Origin: an uncultured Myxococcales bacterium
Lineage (GTDB): Bacteria > Myxococcota > Myxococcia > Myxococcales > Myxococcaceae
DNA: 64,000 bases
Assembly: GCA_937980205.1 (NCBI GenBank)
Contig: CALJKW010000051.1
Location: 124,001-188,000, forward strand
Direction of reading: 5' to 3'
A program made the translations under genes and the position numbers. Below, one piece after another: positions 42,501 through 50,611 of this stretch; the first letter of the stretch is position 1, and every line of letters starts with the position of its first letter. The notes below the pieces were generated by a model. It saw only the letters and a program-made list of their open reading frames with translations. It ran no database searches and had not been told where the DNA came from.

Positions 42501-42684
42501 CTGGCTCGCCTGAGTTGAACGCACGCGCGGCGCGCTTCGTGACGGCCCATCGTCGAAGGCAGGGTTGTGGCGCGCGCCACGCCGCGTTCAACCCAGTCGA
42601 GCGACGGTCCTGGCTCGCCTGAGTTGAACGCACGCGCGGCGCGCTTCGTGACGGCCCATCGTCGAAGGCAGGGTTGTGGCGCGC
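42501..42684 (+). repeat. Two perfect 75-bp direct repeats
   Basis: 42501-42575 and 42610-42684 are identical over 75 bp and lie 109 bp apart from start to start. The 34-bp spacer contains GTTCAAC (42586-42592), complementary to GTTGAAC inside repeat 2 (42623-42629), so a hairpin with about 19-bp imperfect arms can form across the junction. Repeat 2 ends exactly at the stop codon of the next minus-strand gene (42685). Confidence 0.85.
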
Positions 42685-43740
42685 TCATCTGCGTTGGCCG
42701 CGGCTCGGAGGAGATCCTCCTCCGCGCTGCGACGGCGGCGCCCGAGGCGGCTCGCGTCCGGCGCCCGGAGGAATTCCCATGCGCGGAGGCGGGGAAGGAG
42801 CCGCGGGCGGCGGCGGCCGCACCATGGGCGGAGGCGGCCGAGCCTGTCCCGGCGGCGGTCCCATCCTCGACGGCGGAAGCGGAGCGATCTGCCCGGGCGC
42901 CGGCGTCGGCCGTCCGTACCCCGGCGATGACCTGCCGAAGCCGGGCGCGGGGCTCGACCCCGGCGGCATCGGAGCGCCCGGCATCGGCGCCATCCTCCGC
43001 GACGGCGTCGTATCCCCCGGCGGAGGCGCGCGGCGAGCCTGGGGCGGCGGCTGCGCGCGGGGGCCGAGGCGTGGGTCGGCGCGGACGTCTCCGGGCCTGA
43101 GCGCTCGCGGGGCGGGGAGCGGGACGGCGCGCACCTCGCCGCCGGCGCGGCGGATGAGGTCGGGGCTGGGTCCGCGCCTCCAGTCGCCGCGCTGGAAAGG
43201 AATGGCGGTGGAGCCGCGATACGCCTGGTACTCCTGGTACGGCGGCAGCCGCGCGTTGTGGAAGTTCTGGCGGCCGAACCTCGACATCGGGACGAAGACC
43301 CAGCGCGGGCGGTAGTTCACGAACACGCTCGCGACGCCCTGCGGTCCGAGCGGGACCCAGCCGATGTTGCCGCCGCCGACGCGCCACTCGACCCAGGCGG
43401 GAGACCACTCGTCACCGGGCACCCAGACCCACCCGTACGGATCGGTCGTAATCCAGCGCCCGTGGTGGAACGGAATCCAGCCCCAGTTGAACGTGGACTG
43501 CCACGTCCAGCCGTACTGCGTGTGAACCCACCAGCCGCCCGTGTAGTACGGGTAGAAGTCCGGGCCGACGACGGAGACCGCGGGTCGCCACACCGCGCCG
43601 TACGGAGCGACGGTCACCCACTCTCCGTAGGGCGCGAGCTCGCCGTAGAAGTCGGTCGGCGCCGGGCCTCGTGCAGTGCGCGTGTCGACCCAACACGCCG
43701 AGGTCGCCGTGAATGCGACGGCGATCAGCAGGCGTTTCAT
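42685..43740 (-). CDS. DUF6600-like Trp/Tyr-rich exported protein with Pro-rich tail
   Basis: 351 aa. The signal MKRLLIAVAFTATSAC gives a lipidated Cys16. Residues 30-160 carry the repeated aromatic pattern of DUF6600-type proteins (YGEWVTVAPYGAVWRP, GGWWVHTQYGWTWQSTFNWG, WIPFHHGRWI, PYGWVWVPGDEWSPAWVEWR). Residues 230-351 are a Pro/Arg/Gly low-complexity tail, likely disordered. Function unknown; such proteins occur in many Gram-negatives. The stop abuts the end of a 75-bp repeat, so the repeat may have replaced the natural 3' end. Confidence 0.8.
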   Translation of the reverse strand: MKRLLIAVAFTATSACWVDTRTARGPAPTDFYGELAPYGEWVTVAPYGAVWRPAVSVVGPDFYPYYTGGWWVHTQYGWTWQSTFNWGWIPFHHGRWITTDPYGWVWVPGDEWSPAWVEWRVGGGNIGWVPLGPQGVASVFVNYRPRWVFVPMSRFGRQNFHNARLPPYQEYQAYRGSTAIPFQRGDWRRGPSPDLIRRAGGEVRAVPLPAPRALRPGDVRADPRLGPRAQPPPQARRAPPPGDTTPSRRMAPMPGAPMPPGSSPAPGFGRSSPGYGRPTPAPGQIAPLPPSRMGPPPGQARPPPPMVRPPPPAAPSPPPRMGIPPGAGREPPRAPPSQRGGGSPPSRGQRR

Positions 43741-43987
43741 GAGAGGTCAGTAATGGACGCACACGCGGGCTGCCACGAGGGGCGCCGCTGGTAACCTCGG
43801 CGAGAAGCGCTACCGCGGCGCCGCGACGGCGCACAGCGAGACTCCGAACGGCAACGTGACGTGCGGCACGACTGGCGCTCGGCGGAGAAGAGCGCGCGCA
43901 GCACCGCTCTTCTTCATCACCTCGCCACGCGCGCGAACGTTTCGTACAGCTGGGGGTCCACGCCGTGCGGTATACGCCGACGGCACC

Positions 43988-45469
43988 ATGGCCAGATCAC
44001 GCTACGTGCTCGCAATCGACCAGGGCACCACCGGGACGCACATCTCCATCGTCGACGAGAAGGTGAAGGTCGTCGGCAAGTCGTACCAGGAGTTCAAGCA
44101 GCACTTCCCGAAGCCGGGCTGGGTCGAGCACGACTTGTCGGAGATCTGGCGCACCGTCGAGGCGTGCATCACCAAGGCGCTGAAGGCCGCGCGGCTCAAA
44201 GGCTCGGACATCGCGGCCATCGGCATCACGAACCAACGCGAGACGACCGGTGCGTGGACGAAGGACGGCAAGCCGCTGCACCGCGCGATCGTCTGGCAGG
44301 ACCGGCGCACCTCGGACCGCTGCGCGGAGCTCAAGGGCCGCGGCGAAGAGGCGCGCGTGCGCGAGACGACGGGGCTCGTGCTCGACCCGTACTTCTCCGG
44401 CACGAAGATGCAGTGGCTGCTCGAGAACGTCTCGGCGGTGAAAGAGGCGCGCGATGCCGGCAACCTGCTCTTCGGCACCATCGACACGTGGCTCGTCTTC
44501 AAGCTGACCGCCGGCGCTGCGCACGTGACGGACGTCTCGAACGCGAGCCGCACGCTGCTGATGGATCTGCGCCGGCTCGAGTGGGACGACCGGATGATGT
44601 CGATGCTCGCGGTGCCCCCCGACGTGCTGCCGCGCATCGCGTCGAGCGCCGAGGTCTACGGCACGACGAAGGGCATGAAGTCGCTGCCCGACGGCATCCC
44701 GGTGAGCGGCATGGCGGGAGATCAGCAGGCCGCGCTGTTCGGCCAGGCGTGCTTCCAGCCCGGCGAGTCGAAGTGCACGTACGGGACGGGGGCGTTCCTG
44801 TTGATGAACGTCGGCGCGCAGCCGGTGGCGTCGAAGGCGGGGCTGCTCTCGACGGTCGCGTGGAAGCTCAAAGGCGAGACGAGCTACGCGCTCGAGGGCA
44901 GCGCGTTCATCGCCGGCGCGGCGGTGCAGTGGCTGCGCGACGGCCTGGGGCTCATCAAGAAGGCGCCGGACATCGAGAAGCTCGCGGCGAAGGTCAAGGA
45001 CACCGGCTCGGTGGTGTTCGTGCCGGCGCTCGCGGGCTTGGGCGCTCCGCACTGGCGGCCCGAGGCGCGCGGCCTGTTCGCCGGCATCTCGCGCGACACG
45101 ACGGCGGCGCACCTCGCGCGCGCCGTGCTCGAGGGCATGGCGCTGCAGATCTTCGAGCTCGCCGACGCGATGCGGAAGGACTCTGGGCGCGACATCCCCG
45201 CGTTCAAGGTCGACGGCGGCGCGGTCGCGAACAACCTGCTGATGCAGTACCAGGCCGACGTGCTCGGGACGCAGGTGGTGCGCCCGAAGAACGCGGAGAC
45301 CACGTCGCTGGGTGCTGCGTTCCTCGGCGGCCTCGGCGCCGGCGTCTGGGAGAGCACCGACGCCATCAAGCAGGCGTGGAAGGCGGACAAGGTCTTCTTC
45401 CCCAAGATGGAGCCCGACGAGCGCGCGCGGCACCTGCAGAAGTGGGCCGATGCCGTGAAGCGGGCGTAG
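43988..45469 (+). CDS. glpK: Glycerol kinase
   Basis: 493 aa, close to the usual ~500. It phosphorylates glycerol to glycerol 3-phosphate with ATP in the cytosol. FGGY-kinase signatures: LAIDQGTTGTHISIVDE at the start, GITNQRETTGAWTKDGKPLH near 80, WQDRRTSDRC near 105, YGTGAFLLMN near 265 and the C-terminal KVDGGAVANNLLMQYQADVL. The first ATG giving the conserved N-terminus is at 43988. No glpF or glpD is adjacent. The 247 bp upstream, between it and the divergent DUF6600-like gene, show nothing recognisable. Confidence 0.93.
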   Translation: MARSRYVLAIDQGTTGTHISIVDEKVKVVGKSYQEFKQHFPKPGWVEHDLSEIWRTVEACITKALKAARLKGSDIAAIGITNQRETTGAWTKDGKPLHRAIVWQDRRTSDRCAELKGRGEEARVRETTGLVLDPYFSGTKMQWLLENVSAVKEARDAGNLLFGTIDTWLVFKLTAGAAHVTDVSNASRTLLMDLRRLEWDDRMMSMLAVPPDVLPRIASSAEVYGTTKGMKSLPDGIPVSGMAGDQQAALFGQACFQPGESKCTYGTGAFLLMNVGAQPVASKAGLLSTVAWKLKGETSYALEGSAFIAGAAVQWLRDGLGLIKKAPDIEKLAAKVKDTGSVVFVPALAGLGAPHWRPEARGLFAGISRDTTAAHLARAVLEGMALQIFELADAMRKDSGRDIPAFKVDGGAVANNLLMQYQADVLGTQVVRPKNAETTSLGAAFLGGLGAGVWESTDAIKQAWKADKVFFPKMEPDERARHLQKWADAVKRA

Positions 45470-45567
45470 CGCGCGGGTTTTTGGGGAGTCCCGCGGCACG
45501 TTCGAGAAGTTGCGACGTGCCTCGGATCGTTTTTCAGTGGCCGGCCACAAACCCTGCTGAGGAACCC

Positions 45568-46530
45568 ATGAACCGACCTTCGCTGATGCGGTGTCTTGCG
45601 GCTGCAGTGGTCCTGTCTCTCGGCGCGTGTGGCAGTCCACCGTCGACGGATGACGGCGGCACCGCCGGAGGCTCCGGGACCGGTGGTGGCTCTGCGACCG
45701 GTGGCAGCTCCGGCACGGGCGGCGGCTCCGCGACGGGCGGCGGCTCTGCGACGGGCGGCGGCACCGCGACGGGCGGCGGCTCGGCGACGGGCGGCGGCAC
45801 CGCGACGGGCGGCGGCTCGGCGACGGGCGGCGGCACCGCGACCGGCGGCGGCTCGGGGACTGGCGGCGGCTCTGCGACGGGCGGCGGCTCCGGCACGGGC
45901 GGCGGCTCCGGCACGGGCGGCGGCTCCGGCACGGGCGGCGGCTCCGGCGGCGGCAGCGGTTGTGCGCCGCAGACGGTGAACGTGACGACGGCGAACTGCG
46001 CGGCGCTGCCTGCGCCGGGCGCCTGCGGCGGAGCGCTCACCGGCCGCTACTGCTACACGGGGTTCTGCGTCGACCAGGCGCGCCTGTTCGGGACCCTGCA
46101 GTCGACGTGCACCGGGCTGGGCGGCACCGTCACGTTCAGCAACACGGCGGGCACGGTGAACGGCTCGCTCGAGTTCACCGGCAGCGGGACGTCGGGAACC
46201 GTGACGCGCAACGCCACGCTGACCATCACCGGCAGCGTGACGGTCTCCTCGATGTGCGCGGTGGGGGGCTGCTCCACGGTGCAGGCGGCGCTCACCAACG
46301 CCGGCGCGACCGCGACGTGCACCGCGGGAATCGCGGGCTGCGACTGCGCGTACACCTACGTCGTCCCCACCGGCTCGGCGAGCACCTTCACCAGCTCGGG
46401 GAGCGTGGTCACCGTCGGCTCCGCAGGCAACCAGCGCACGTACGACTACTGCGTGCAGGGCATGGACCTGCGCTATCGCGAGACCGGCAATCAGCCGGCC
46501 GAGCCGGGCTACGCGACGCTCGGCCGCTGA
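45568..46530 (+). CDS. Lipoprotein with long GTGGGS repeat linker
   Basis: 320 aa. The signal MRCLAAAVVLSLGAC gives a lipidated Cys21. Residues 30-130 are about 16 copies of 5- to 6-residue units such as GTGGGS and ATGGGT, a flexible tether. The C-terminal domain (about 131-320) is Thr/Ser/Cys-rich and beta-like, with paired Cys (NCAALPAPGACGG, CYTGFCVDQ, MCAVGGCSTVQ). No enzyme motif; a surface adhesin or structural lipoprotein is a reasonable guess. Confidence 0.8.
   Translation: MNRPSLMRCLAAAVVLSLGACGSPPSTDDGGTAGGSGTGGGSATGGSSGTGGGSATGGGSATGGGTATGGGSATGGGTATGGGSATGGGTATGGGSGTGGGSATGGGSGTGGGSGTGGGSGTGGGSGGGSGCAPQTVNVTTANCAALPAPGACGGALTGRYCYTGFCVDQARLFGTLQSTCTGLGGTVTFSNTAGTVNGSLEFTGSGTSGTVTRNATLTITGSVTVSSMCAVGGCSTVQAALTNAGATATCTAGIAGCDCAYTYVVPTGSASTFTSSGSVVTVGSAGNQRTYDYCVQGMDLRYRETGNQPAEPGYATLGR
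45664..45957 (+). repeat. In-gene tandem repeat encoding GTGGGS/ATGGGT units
   Basis: Tandem 15- to 18-bp units of the GGCGGCGGCTCGGCGACG type, encoding the linker of the lipoprotein at 45568-46530. Such repeats can change copy number by slippage, so the linker may vary in length between strains. Confidence 0.8.
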
Positions 46531-46559
46531 GCCGTCGCGCGCCGGCGGCACGGCGACGC

Positions 46560-48206
46560 TCAGTAGCCCGTCGACTTCGGTGCGGCGACGTTGCTCTTCA
46601 CGTAGCCCTTGCTCACGATGAACGCCTCGAGCTGGGCCGACTCGGCCTGCAGCGTGTCGATGAGCGCGACGACCGAGCTCACCACCGCGTCACCGCGGCC
46701 GGCCTGCTTCAGCACCGAGGTGCGGCCGCGCGAGTCGTACAGCTGCGCGCAGATGTAGTGGAAGATGTCCGCACGCGCGCGGGAGTCGAGCTCGGTGGCC
46801 GGCACGATGCCCGCGAACGCAGCCTCGACCGCCGCCACCTTCGCCGGGTGGTACTGGCGCAGGTACTGCGTGGTGAGCTGCTTCAGCTTCGCCATGTCCG
46901 AGTACTCCTGCATGTCGTTGCCGTTGTTCAGCACGTCCGCGTACGAGGCCTCGCCGGGCTTGAGCTCCCAGCCGACGATGACCTGGCCCTTCACCGGGTT
47001 GCCCATGCTGTCGACCTCACCCGGGCGCGCGAGCAGGCGCGCGATGAGGCCGTAGAACTGCACGTTCGTCATGTTGTAGCCCCAGCCCAAGGTAGGCCAG
47101 CCGAACGCGACGCCGCGGTAGTCCTCGATCGCCATCACCGCGTACCAGTCGACGAGGGCCGACTTCGCGACACCGGACAGCGCCGTCGCGCGCGCGTTCG
47201 ACGACTTCGCCATCAGGTCCATCATCGCGACGGAGTAGTCGTGGATGTCGTCGTCCGGAATCTCGCCGAGGTCGAGCAGCTGCCGCCCGAACGTGCTCGC
47301 GAGCGGGTTGTGCGTCGGCGTGTCCATCACCACCAGGCCGATCTTCTCCTGTCGCACCGGGCGGTCGGTGATGAAGTAGGCGATCGCGTCCGACGTGATC
47401 GGCATGCGCAGCGAGCGGCCCGCCGCGGTCGGGAAGTACATGCTGAAGCTGCTGATCGCGAGGCCGGCGAGCGACGGGTCCTTCAGGTTCGCGTTGATCG
47501 CGCTGGTGAACTTGTACTGCTTCGTCATGCGCCGCGGCTGACCCTTCACGTAGTTCGTCGCGTTCACGACGTTGTGGAACGAGGTGCTCTGCTCCGACCA
47601 GGTCGTGCCCTTGAAGTACTTCCGCAGCCACGAGCCGCTGCGGTACAGCTCGCAGTCGCGCAGCCACGGGCCGGTCTTGCTGGCCGAGTGCGTGACGTAC
47701 GACTCACGGTCGCGCTGCGCCATCGGCATGATCGTCTCGGTGAGGAACGAGCGGAACGGACGGTCGCCCGGGAACTGAAGGACGATCGGCGCCTTCACGT
47801 ACGTGTCGCGCTTGAGCACGACCGGCTGCCCGTTGATGGTGCCGTCGAGCGAGTCGTCGTTCACGCCGCTGCTGGTGCCCTGCTTCACGGTCAGCGAGAC
47901 GTTCGTGCCGGTGAGCACGTCGCCCGAGCGGGTCAGCTGCGTGGTGACGCCGTCGAACTCGAGGCGGATGCCGATGGCCGTCCACGACGAGATGACCGCA
48001 TCGCCGTTCGCGAACGGCTGGCCGTTCATGGTGACGCGGTAGATGCCGTTGAGGTCGTCGTCGCTGACCGCGGTGAGCGCGCCGGTGTCCTGCTCGAGGT
48101 CCTCGACGTAGCTCTCCTCGTCGATGGTCAGCTCGGCGTCGGGGCCGCAGCCACAGAGGGCCGCGAGCGCGGCGACGAACATCAGGTTTCGCGTATTCGT
48201 GAACAT
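46560..48206 (-). CDS. Large lipoprotein of unknown function
   Basis: 548 aa from ATG at 48206. The signal MFTNTRNLMFVAALAALCGC lipidates Cys20. Residues 25-140 look like a beta domain (NGIYRVTMNGQPFANGDAV, GTINGQPVVLKRDTYV), and 150-548 a mostly helical domain with several Trp/Tyr motifs (FGWPTLGWGYNM, YDSRGRTSVLKQAGRG). Just after the lipobox it reads AELTIDEES, much like ATLTIDDPS in the upstream amidohydrolase, 38 bp away on the same strand. The two probably form an operon and may share a sorting or interaction tag. Confidence 0.75.
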   Translation of the reverse strand: MFTNTRNLMFVAALAALCGCGPDAELTIDEESYVEDLEQDTGALTAVSDDDLNGIYRVTMNGQPFANGDAVISSWTAIGIRLEFDGVTTQLTRSGDVLTGTNVSLTVKQGTSSGVNDDSLDGTINGQPVVLKRDTYVKAPIVLQFPGDRPFRSFLTETIMPMAQRDRESYVTHSASKTGPWLRDCELYRSGSWLRKYFKGTTWSEQSTSFHNVVNATNYVKGQPRRMTKQYKFTSAINANLKDPSLAGLAISSFSMYFPTAAGRSLRMPITSDAIAYFITDRPVRQEKIGLVVMDTPTHNPLASTFGRQLLDLGEIPDDDIHDYSVAMMDLMAKSSNARATALSGVAKSALVDWYAVMAIEDYRGVAFGWPTLGWGYNMTNVQFYGLIARLLARPGEVDSMGNPVKGQVIVGWELKPGEASYADVLNNGNDMQEYSDMAKLKQLTTQYLRQYHPAKVAAVEAAFAGIVPATELDSRARADIFHYICAQLYDSRGRTSVLKQAGRGDAVVSSVVALIDTLQAESAQLEAFIVSKGYVKSNVAAPKSTGY

Positions 48207-48244
48207 GGTGCGGTGTGGACCCTTGTGGGTGGCAGGTTGTGCAA

Positions 48245-49714
48245 TCACTGAGGGGACTGCTGCGCGCTGACGCAGTTGCCGTCGAGCGGCCACGGCGTGA
48301 CGCCGTCGCTCATCAGCTTCGAGGTGACGTCGGCGAGCGTCTCGGTGCCGCCGTTGGTGACGGTGGCGTCGCGGACGAGCACTCCGCGCGGCTGGCCGCA
48401 GACCGCGACGGTGTCGAAGCCGGTGACGCCGAGCGTGCCGAGCATCGTGGTGTCGCCGTACATCGCCTGGCCGCCGACCACGGTGAGCAGCACGTCCGCC
48501 TGCTCGGCCTCGATGACGGCGCGCAGCGGCGCCTTGCCGTTCGCGCGCACGACGACGAGGTCGGCCGCCATGCCGGGCGCGATGCGGCCGACCTTGTCCT
48601 GCAGGCCGGCGATCTCCGCGGGGATCGACGTCGCCATGTCGAACAGCTGCTGATCCGAGAGCAGGTTGTTGAAGCGCGTCTTGTTGATGCGGTCGGCGAC
48701 CTTCAGCTCAGAGAGCAGGTGGTTCGAGCCCGACGGGGTCCAGTCCGGAGCGAGCGCGACCTTGATGCCCGCGCTCAGCGCCGTCGGGATGTCGGTCGTG
48801 GTGCCGTACAGCGCCATGTTCGAGGCCGGCGACCAGACGATCTTCATGCCGGCCGCGCCCATCTCCTGCAGCTGCGCCGGGTTGAGCGCGGTCGCGTGAA
48901 TCGCGACGACCTCTTTGCGCACCAGGCCCAGGTTGCGGAGCGTGTCGAGCTCGGCGCGCGAGCTGTCGTCGATGCCCTCGGCGAGGTGCACGAGGTACGC
49001 CTTCGTCGTGCCCGCATCGAACTGGCTGATCAGCTTCTGCGCGTCGGTGGTGGTGATGCTCTTCACCGGCAGCACGTTCTGGCGAATGTGATCGCGGCAG
49101 AACATGTACGACTCGACGTTGCGGACCCAGCCGTTCTGGCACGTGTAGCCGATGGAGCCCTGAATGGTGGTGGTGCCGCCCATCAGCGCGCGCAGCTCGC
49201 CGTACTTCTGCGCCTGGCACAGGTGGCCCGCGCTCTTCACCGCGTTGTACGGAGCCTTCACCGCGGTCGCGTAGGAAGGGTCGTCCGCCCACTGGTAGCG
49301 GTTGTTGTAGAGCTTCGGCGCCGCCCACGGGCCCATGAAGTTGTACGCGACGTGGTTGTGGAGATCGACGAGGCCGGGCGCGATGACGCCGCCGGTGTCG
49401 ACGACGGTCGCGCCGCACGGCACGGCGTCGCGGCTCGCGACGAGGCCGACGACGCTCTCGTCCTTCACGAGCACGTAGCCGTTCATCGTGCCCCACGGGA
49501 GGATGACGGTGCCGCCGAGCGCGTACGTCGCGCGCAGCTGCGCGGCGGGGCAGTACGACGACGTCGACGAGGTGAGCTTCTCCGCCGCGTTGTCGCGGGC
49601 CGACGGATCATCGATGGTGAGCGTCGCCTCCGTGGAGCCGCACGCCGCGGCCACCAGGGCAATCACAGGCAACACGAATGACGCCGGCTTCGAAGCCGGA
49701 ACACACCTCGACAT
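48245..49714 (-). CDS. Lipidated amidohydrolase-superfamily enzyme
   Basis: 489 aa from ATG at 49714. The signal FVLPVIALVAAAC makes Cys25 the lipid anchor, unusual for this mostly cytosolic superfamily. Core motifs: VIAPGLVDLHNHVAYNF (His119 and His121, metal ligands), GGTTTIQGSIG (near 190), VAIHATALNPAQ (near 285), SNMALYGTTTDIPTALSAGI and ALAPDWTPSGS (Asp near 330, metal ligand). The pattern is closest to ATZ/TRZ-type hydrolases (imidazolonepropionase, cytosine deaminase-like). It acts outside the cytoplasm on an unknown C-N bond. A 17-bp palindrome sits 25 bp before the ATG. Confidence 0.85.
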   Translation of the reverse strand: MSRCVPASKPASFVLPVIALVAAACGSTEATLTIDDPSARDNAAEKLTSSTSSYCPAAQLRATYALGGTVILPWGTMNGYVLVKDESVVGLVASRDAVPCGATVVDTGGVIAPGLVDLHNHVAYNFMGPWAAPKLYNNRYQWADDPSYATAVKAPYNAVKSAGHLCQAQKYGELRALMGGTTTIQGSIGYTCQNGWVRNVESYMFCRDHIRQNVLPVKSITTTDAQKLISQFDAGTTKAYLVHLAEGIDDSSRAELDTLRNLGLVRKEVVAIHATALNPAQLQEMGAAGMKIVWSPASNMALYGTTTDIPTALSAGIKVALAPDWTPSGSNHLLSELKVADRINKTRFNNLLSDQQLFDMATSIPAEIAGLQDKVGRIAPGMAADLVVVRANGKAPLRAVIEAEQADVLLTVVGGQAMYGDTTMLGTLGVTGFDTVAVCGQPRGVLVRDATVTNGGTETLADVTSKLMSDGVTPWPLDGNCVSAQQSPQ

Positions 49715-49739
49715 GACGATTTCCCCTTTCGGAAGGCGA

Positions 49740-49756
49740 GAGCAGCGACGCTGCTC
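49740..49756. promoter_or_regulatory. 17-bp palindrome upstream of the amidohydrolase gene
   Basis: GAGCAGCG-A-CGCTGCTC, 8-bp perfect arms with one central base, 25 bp before the start codon of the minus-strand amidohydrolase. It may be an operator or a 5' hairpin in the transcript. Confidence 0.4.
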
Positions 49757-49846
49757 CTGTCGTGGGATGTGACACCGCCACTCCAAAACGTGTGCAACGC
49801 GGCGGATCAGCCGCTCGCGACGCGCACTTACGGGCTCAGCGGGATG

Positions 49847-50032
49847 TCAGAGGTCCTGACACGGGGCCAGGCGGACGGTGATGCCCGCGGGGCCCCCGCC
49901 GTCGGGGAGCCGGACGCCGCCGACGTCGACTCCGCCGGTGCAGCCGACCGCGCGCGTGACGTCGAGACCTGCGGACGACGCGAGCGAGCAGTCGCGCGTG
50001 CCGAACACCGAGGCGCGCGCGACGACCACCAT
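49847..50032 (-). CDS. Possible small protein (doubtful)
   Basis: 61 codons from ATG at 50032, reading MVVVARASVFGTRDC and ending VRLAPCQDL. The codon pattern is G/C-rich at third positions and there are three Cys, but there is no clear ribosome-binding site, and the frame lies in a divergent promoter region. It could be a remnant of a longer exported protein. I would not count it as a gene without homologues. Confidence 0.25.
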   Translation of the reverse strand: MVVVARASVFGTRDCSLASSAGLDVTRAVGCTGGVDVGGVRLPDGGGPAGITVRLAPCQDL

Positions 50033-50054
50033 GCGCGCACGTCGCGAAGTGTAG

Positions 50055-50085
50055 GCTGAGCCGTTTCCCCCGGTCGAGGCACTGA
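50055..50085 (+). promoter_or_regulatory. Bipartite 31-bp element upstream of the ECF sigma gene
   Basis: GCTGAGCCGTTT, 11 bp of spacer, then GGCACTGA, ending 7 bp before the GTG start at 50093. All 20 bases of the two blocks, the spacer length and the distance to the start are identical at 56731-56761, upstream of the DUF1592-like gene. Two conserved blocks at promoter-like spacing suggest an ECF-type promoter giving a nearly leaderless transcript. Recognition by the adjacent sigma factor is inferred. Confidence 0.6.
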
Positions 50086-50092
50086 AGGCTCC

Positions 50093-50611
50093 GTGACGGC
50101 TGCGTCGAAAGTCGAGCTGCGCCTGGTCGAGGGGCCTCCCTCGGCGGGCGAGGTGTACCGACGCTACGGCGCATACATCGCGTCGCTCGGGTACCGGCTG
50201 CTCGGCCGCGATGGAGAAGTCGACGACCTCGTGCAAGACGTCTTCCTCGCGGCGGTCGAAGGCCTCGACGAGCTGCGCGAGGCCGGCGCGCTCAAAGGCT
50301 GGCTCGCGACGCTGACGGTGCGCCTCGCGGGACGGAAGCTGAGGCGCCGGCGCATCGCGTCGTTCTTCGGGCTGGGTGACGCGCAGGACGACATCGCGGC
50401 GCCGGGCGCGACCCCGGAAGAGCGCGCGCTGCTCGGGCAGGTGTACCAGGCGCTCGACCGCGTCGACGTGGAGGCGCGTGTGGCCTGGATTCTCCGTCAC
50501 ATCGAAGGCGAGCCGCTCGACCAGGTCGCGAAGCTGTGCGGCTGCTCGCTCGCGACCGCGAAGCGGCGCATCTCGGCCGCGCAACAGGACATCGAGAGGA
50601 GGCTCTCGTGA
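50093..50611 (+). CDS. ECF-type RNA polymerase sigma factor
   Basis: 172 aa, start GTG at 50093. Region 2 is visible at 20-85 (YRRYGAYIASLGYRLLGRDG, VDDLVQDVFLAAVEG), with region 4 at 115-172 (QALDRVDVEARVAWILRHIE, LDQVAKLCGCSLATAKRRIS). Region 3 is absent, as in ECF sigma factors. Its stop overlaps the FecR-like start in GTGA, the usual sigma/anti-sigma coupling. A promoter-like element shared with another operon lies just upstream, so autoregulation is likely. Confidence 0.9.
   Translation: MTAASKVELRLVEGPPSAGEVYRRYGAYIASLGYRLLGRDGEVDDLVQDVFLAAVEGLDELREAGALKGWLATLTVRLAGRKLRRRRIASFFGLGDAQDDIAAPGATPEERALLGQVYQALDRVDVEARVAWILRHIEGEPLDQVAKLCGCSLATAKRRISAAQQDIERRLS

Larger units (their letters stand above)
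49715..50092. other. Divergent intergenic region before the ECF sigma operon
   Basis: 378 bp between the divergent amidohydrolase and sigma factor genes. It holds a 17-bp palindrome (49740-49756), a doubtful 61-codon frame on the minus strand (49847-50032) and the 31-bp promoter-like element (50055-50085). Confidence 0.6.

Noticed and set aside
42586..42629. Integron attC-like site: GTTCAAC ... GTTGAAC with a partly paired interior
   Set aside because: The end motifs fit RYYYAAC/GTTRRRY, but at 44 bp it is shorter than typical attC sites, only one full copy exists, and there is no integrase or cassette array.
43811..43989. 59-codon minus-strand frame between glpK and the DUF6600-like gene
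   Set aside because: Third codon positions are not G/C-rich as in real genes here, and it has no ribosome-binding site.
45472..45495. Terminator after glpK (CGCGGG ... CCCGCG)
   Set aside because: Six-base stem with a 12-base loop and no T tract after it; too weak to call.
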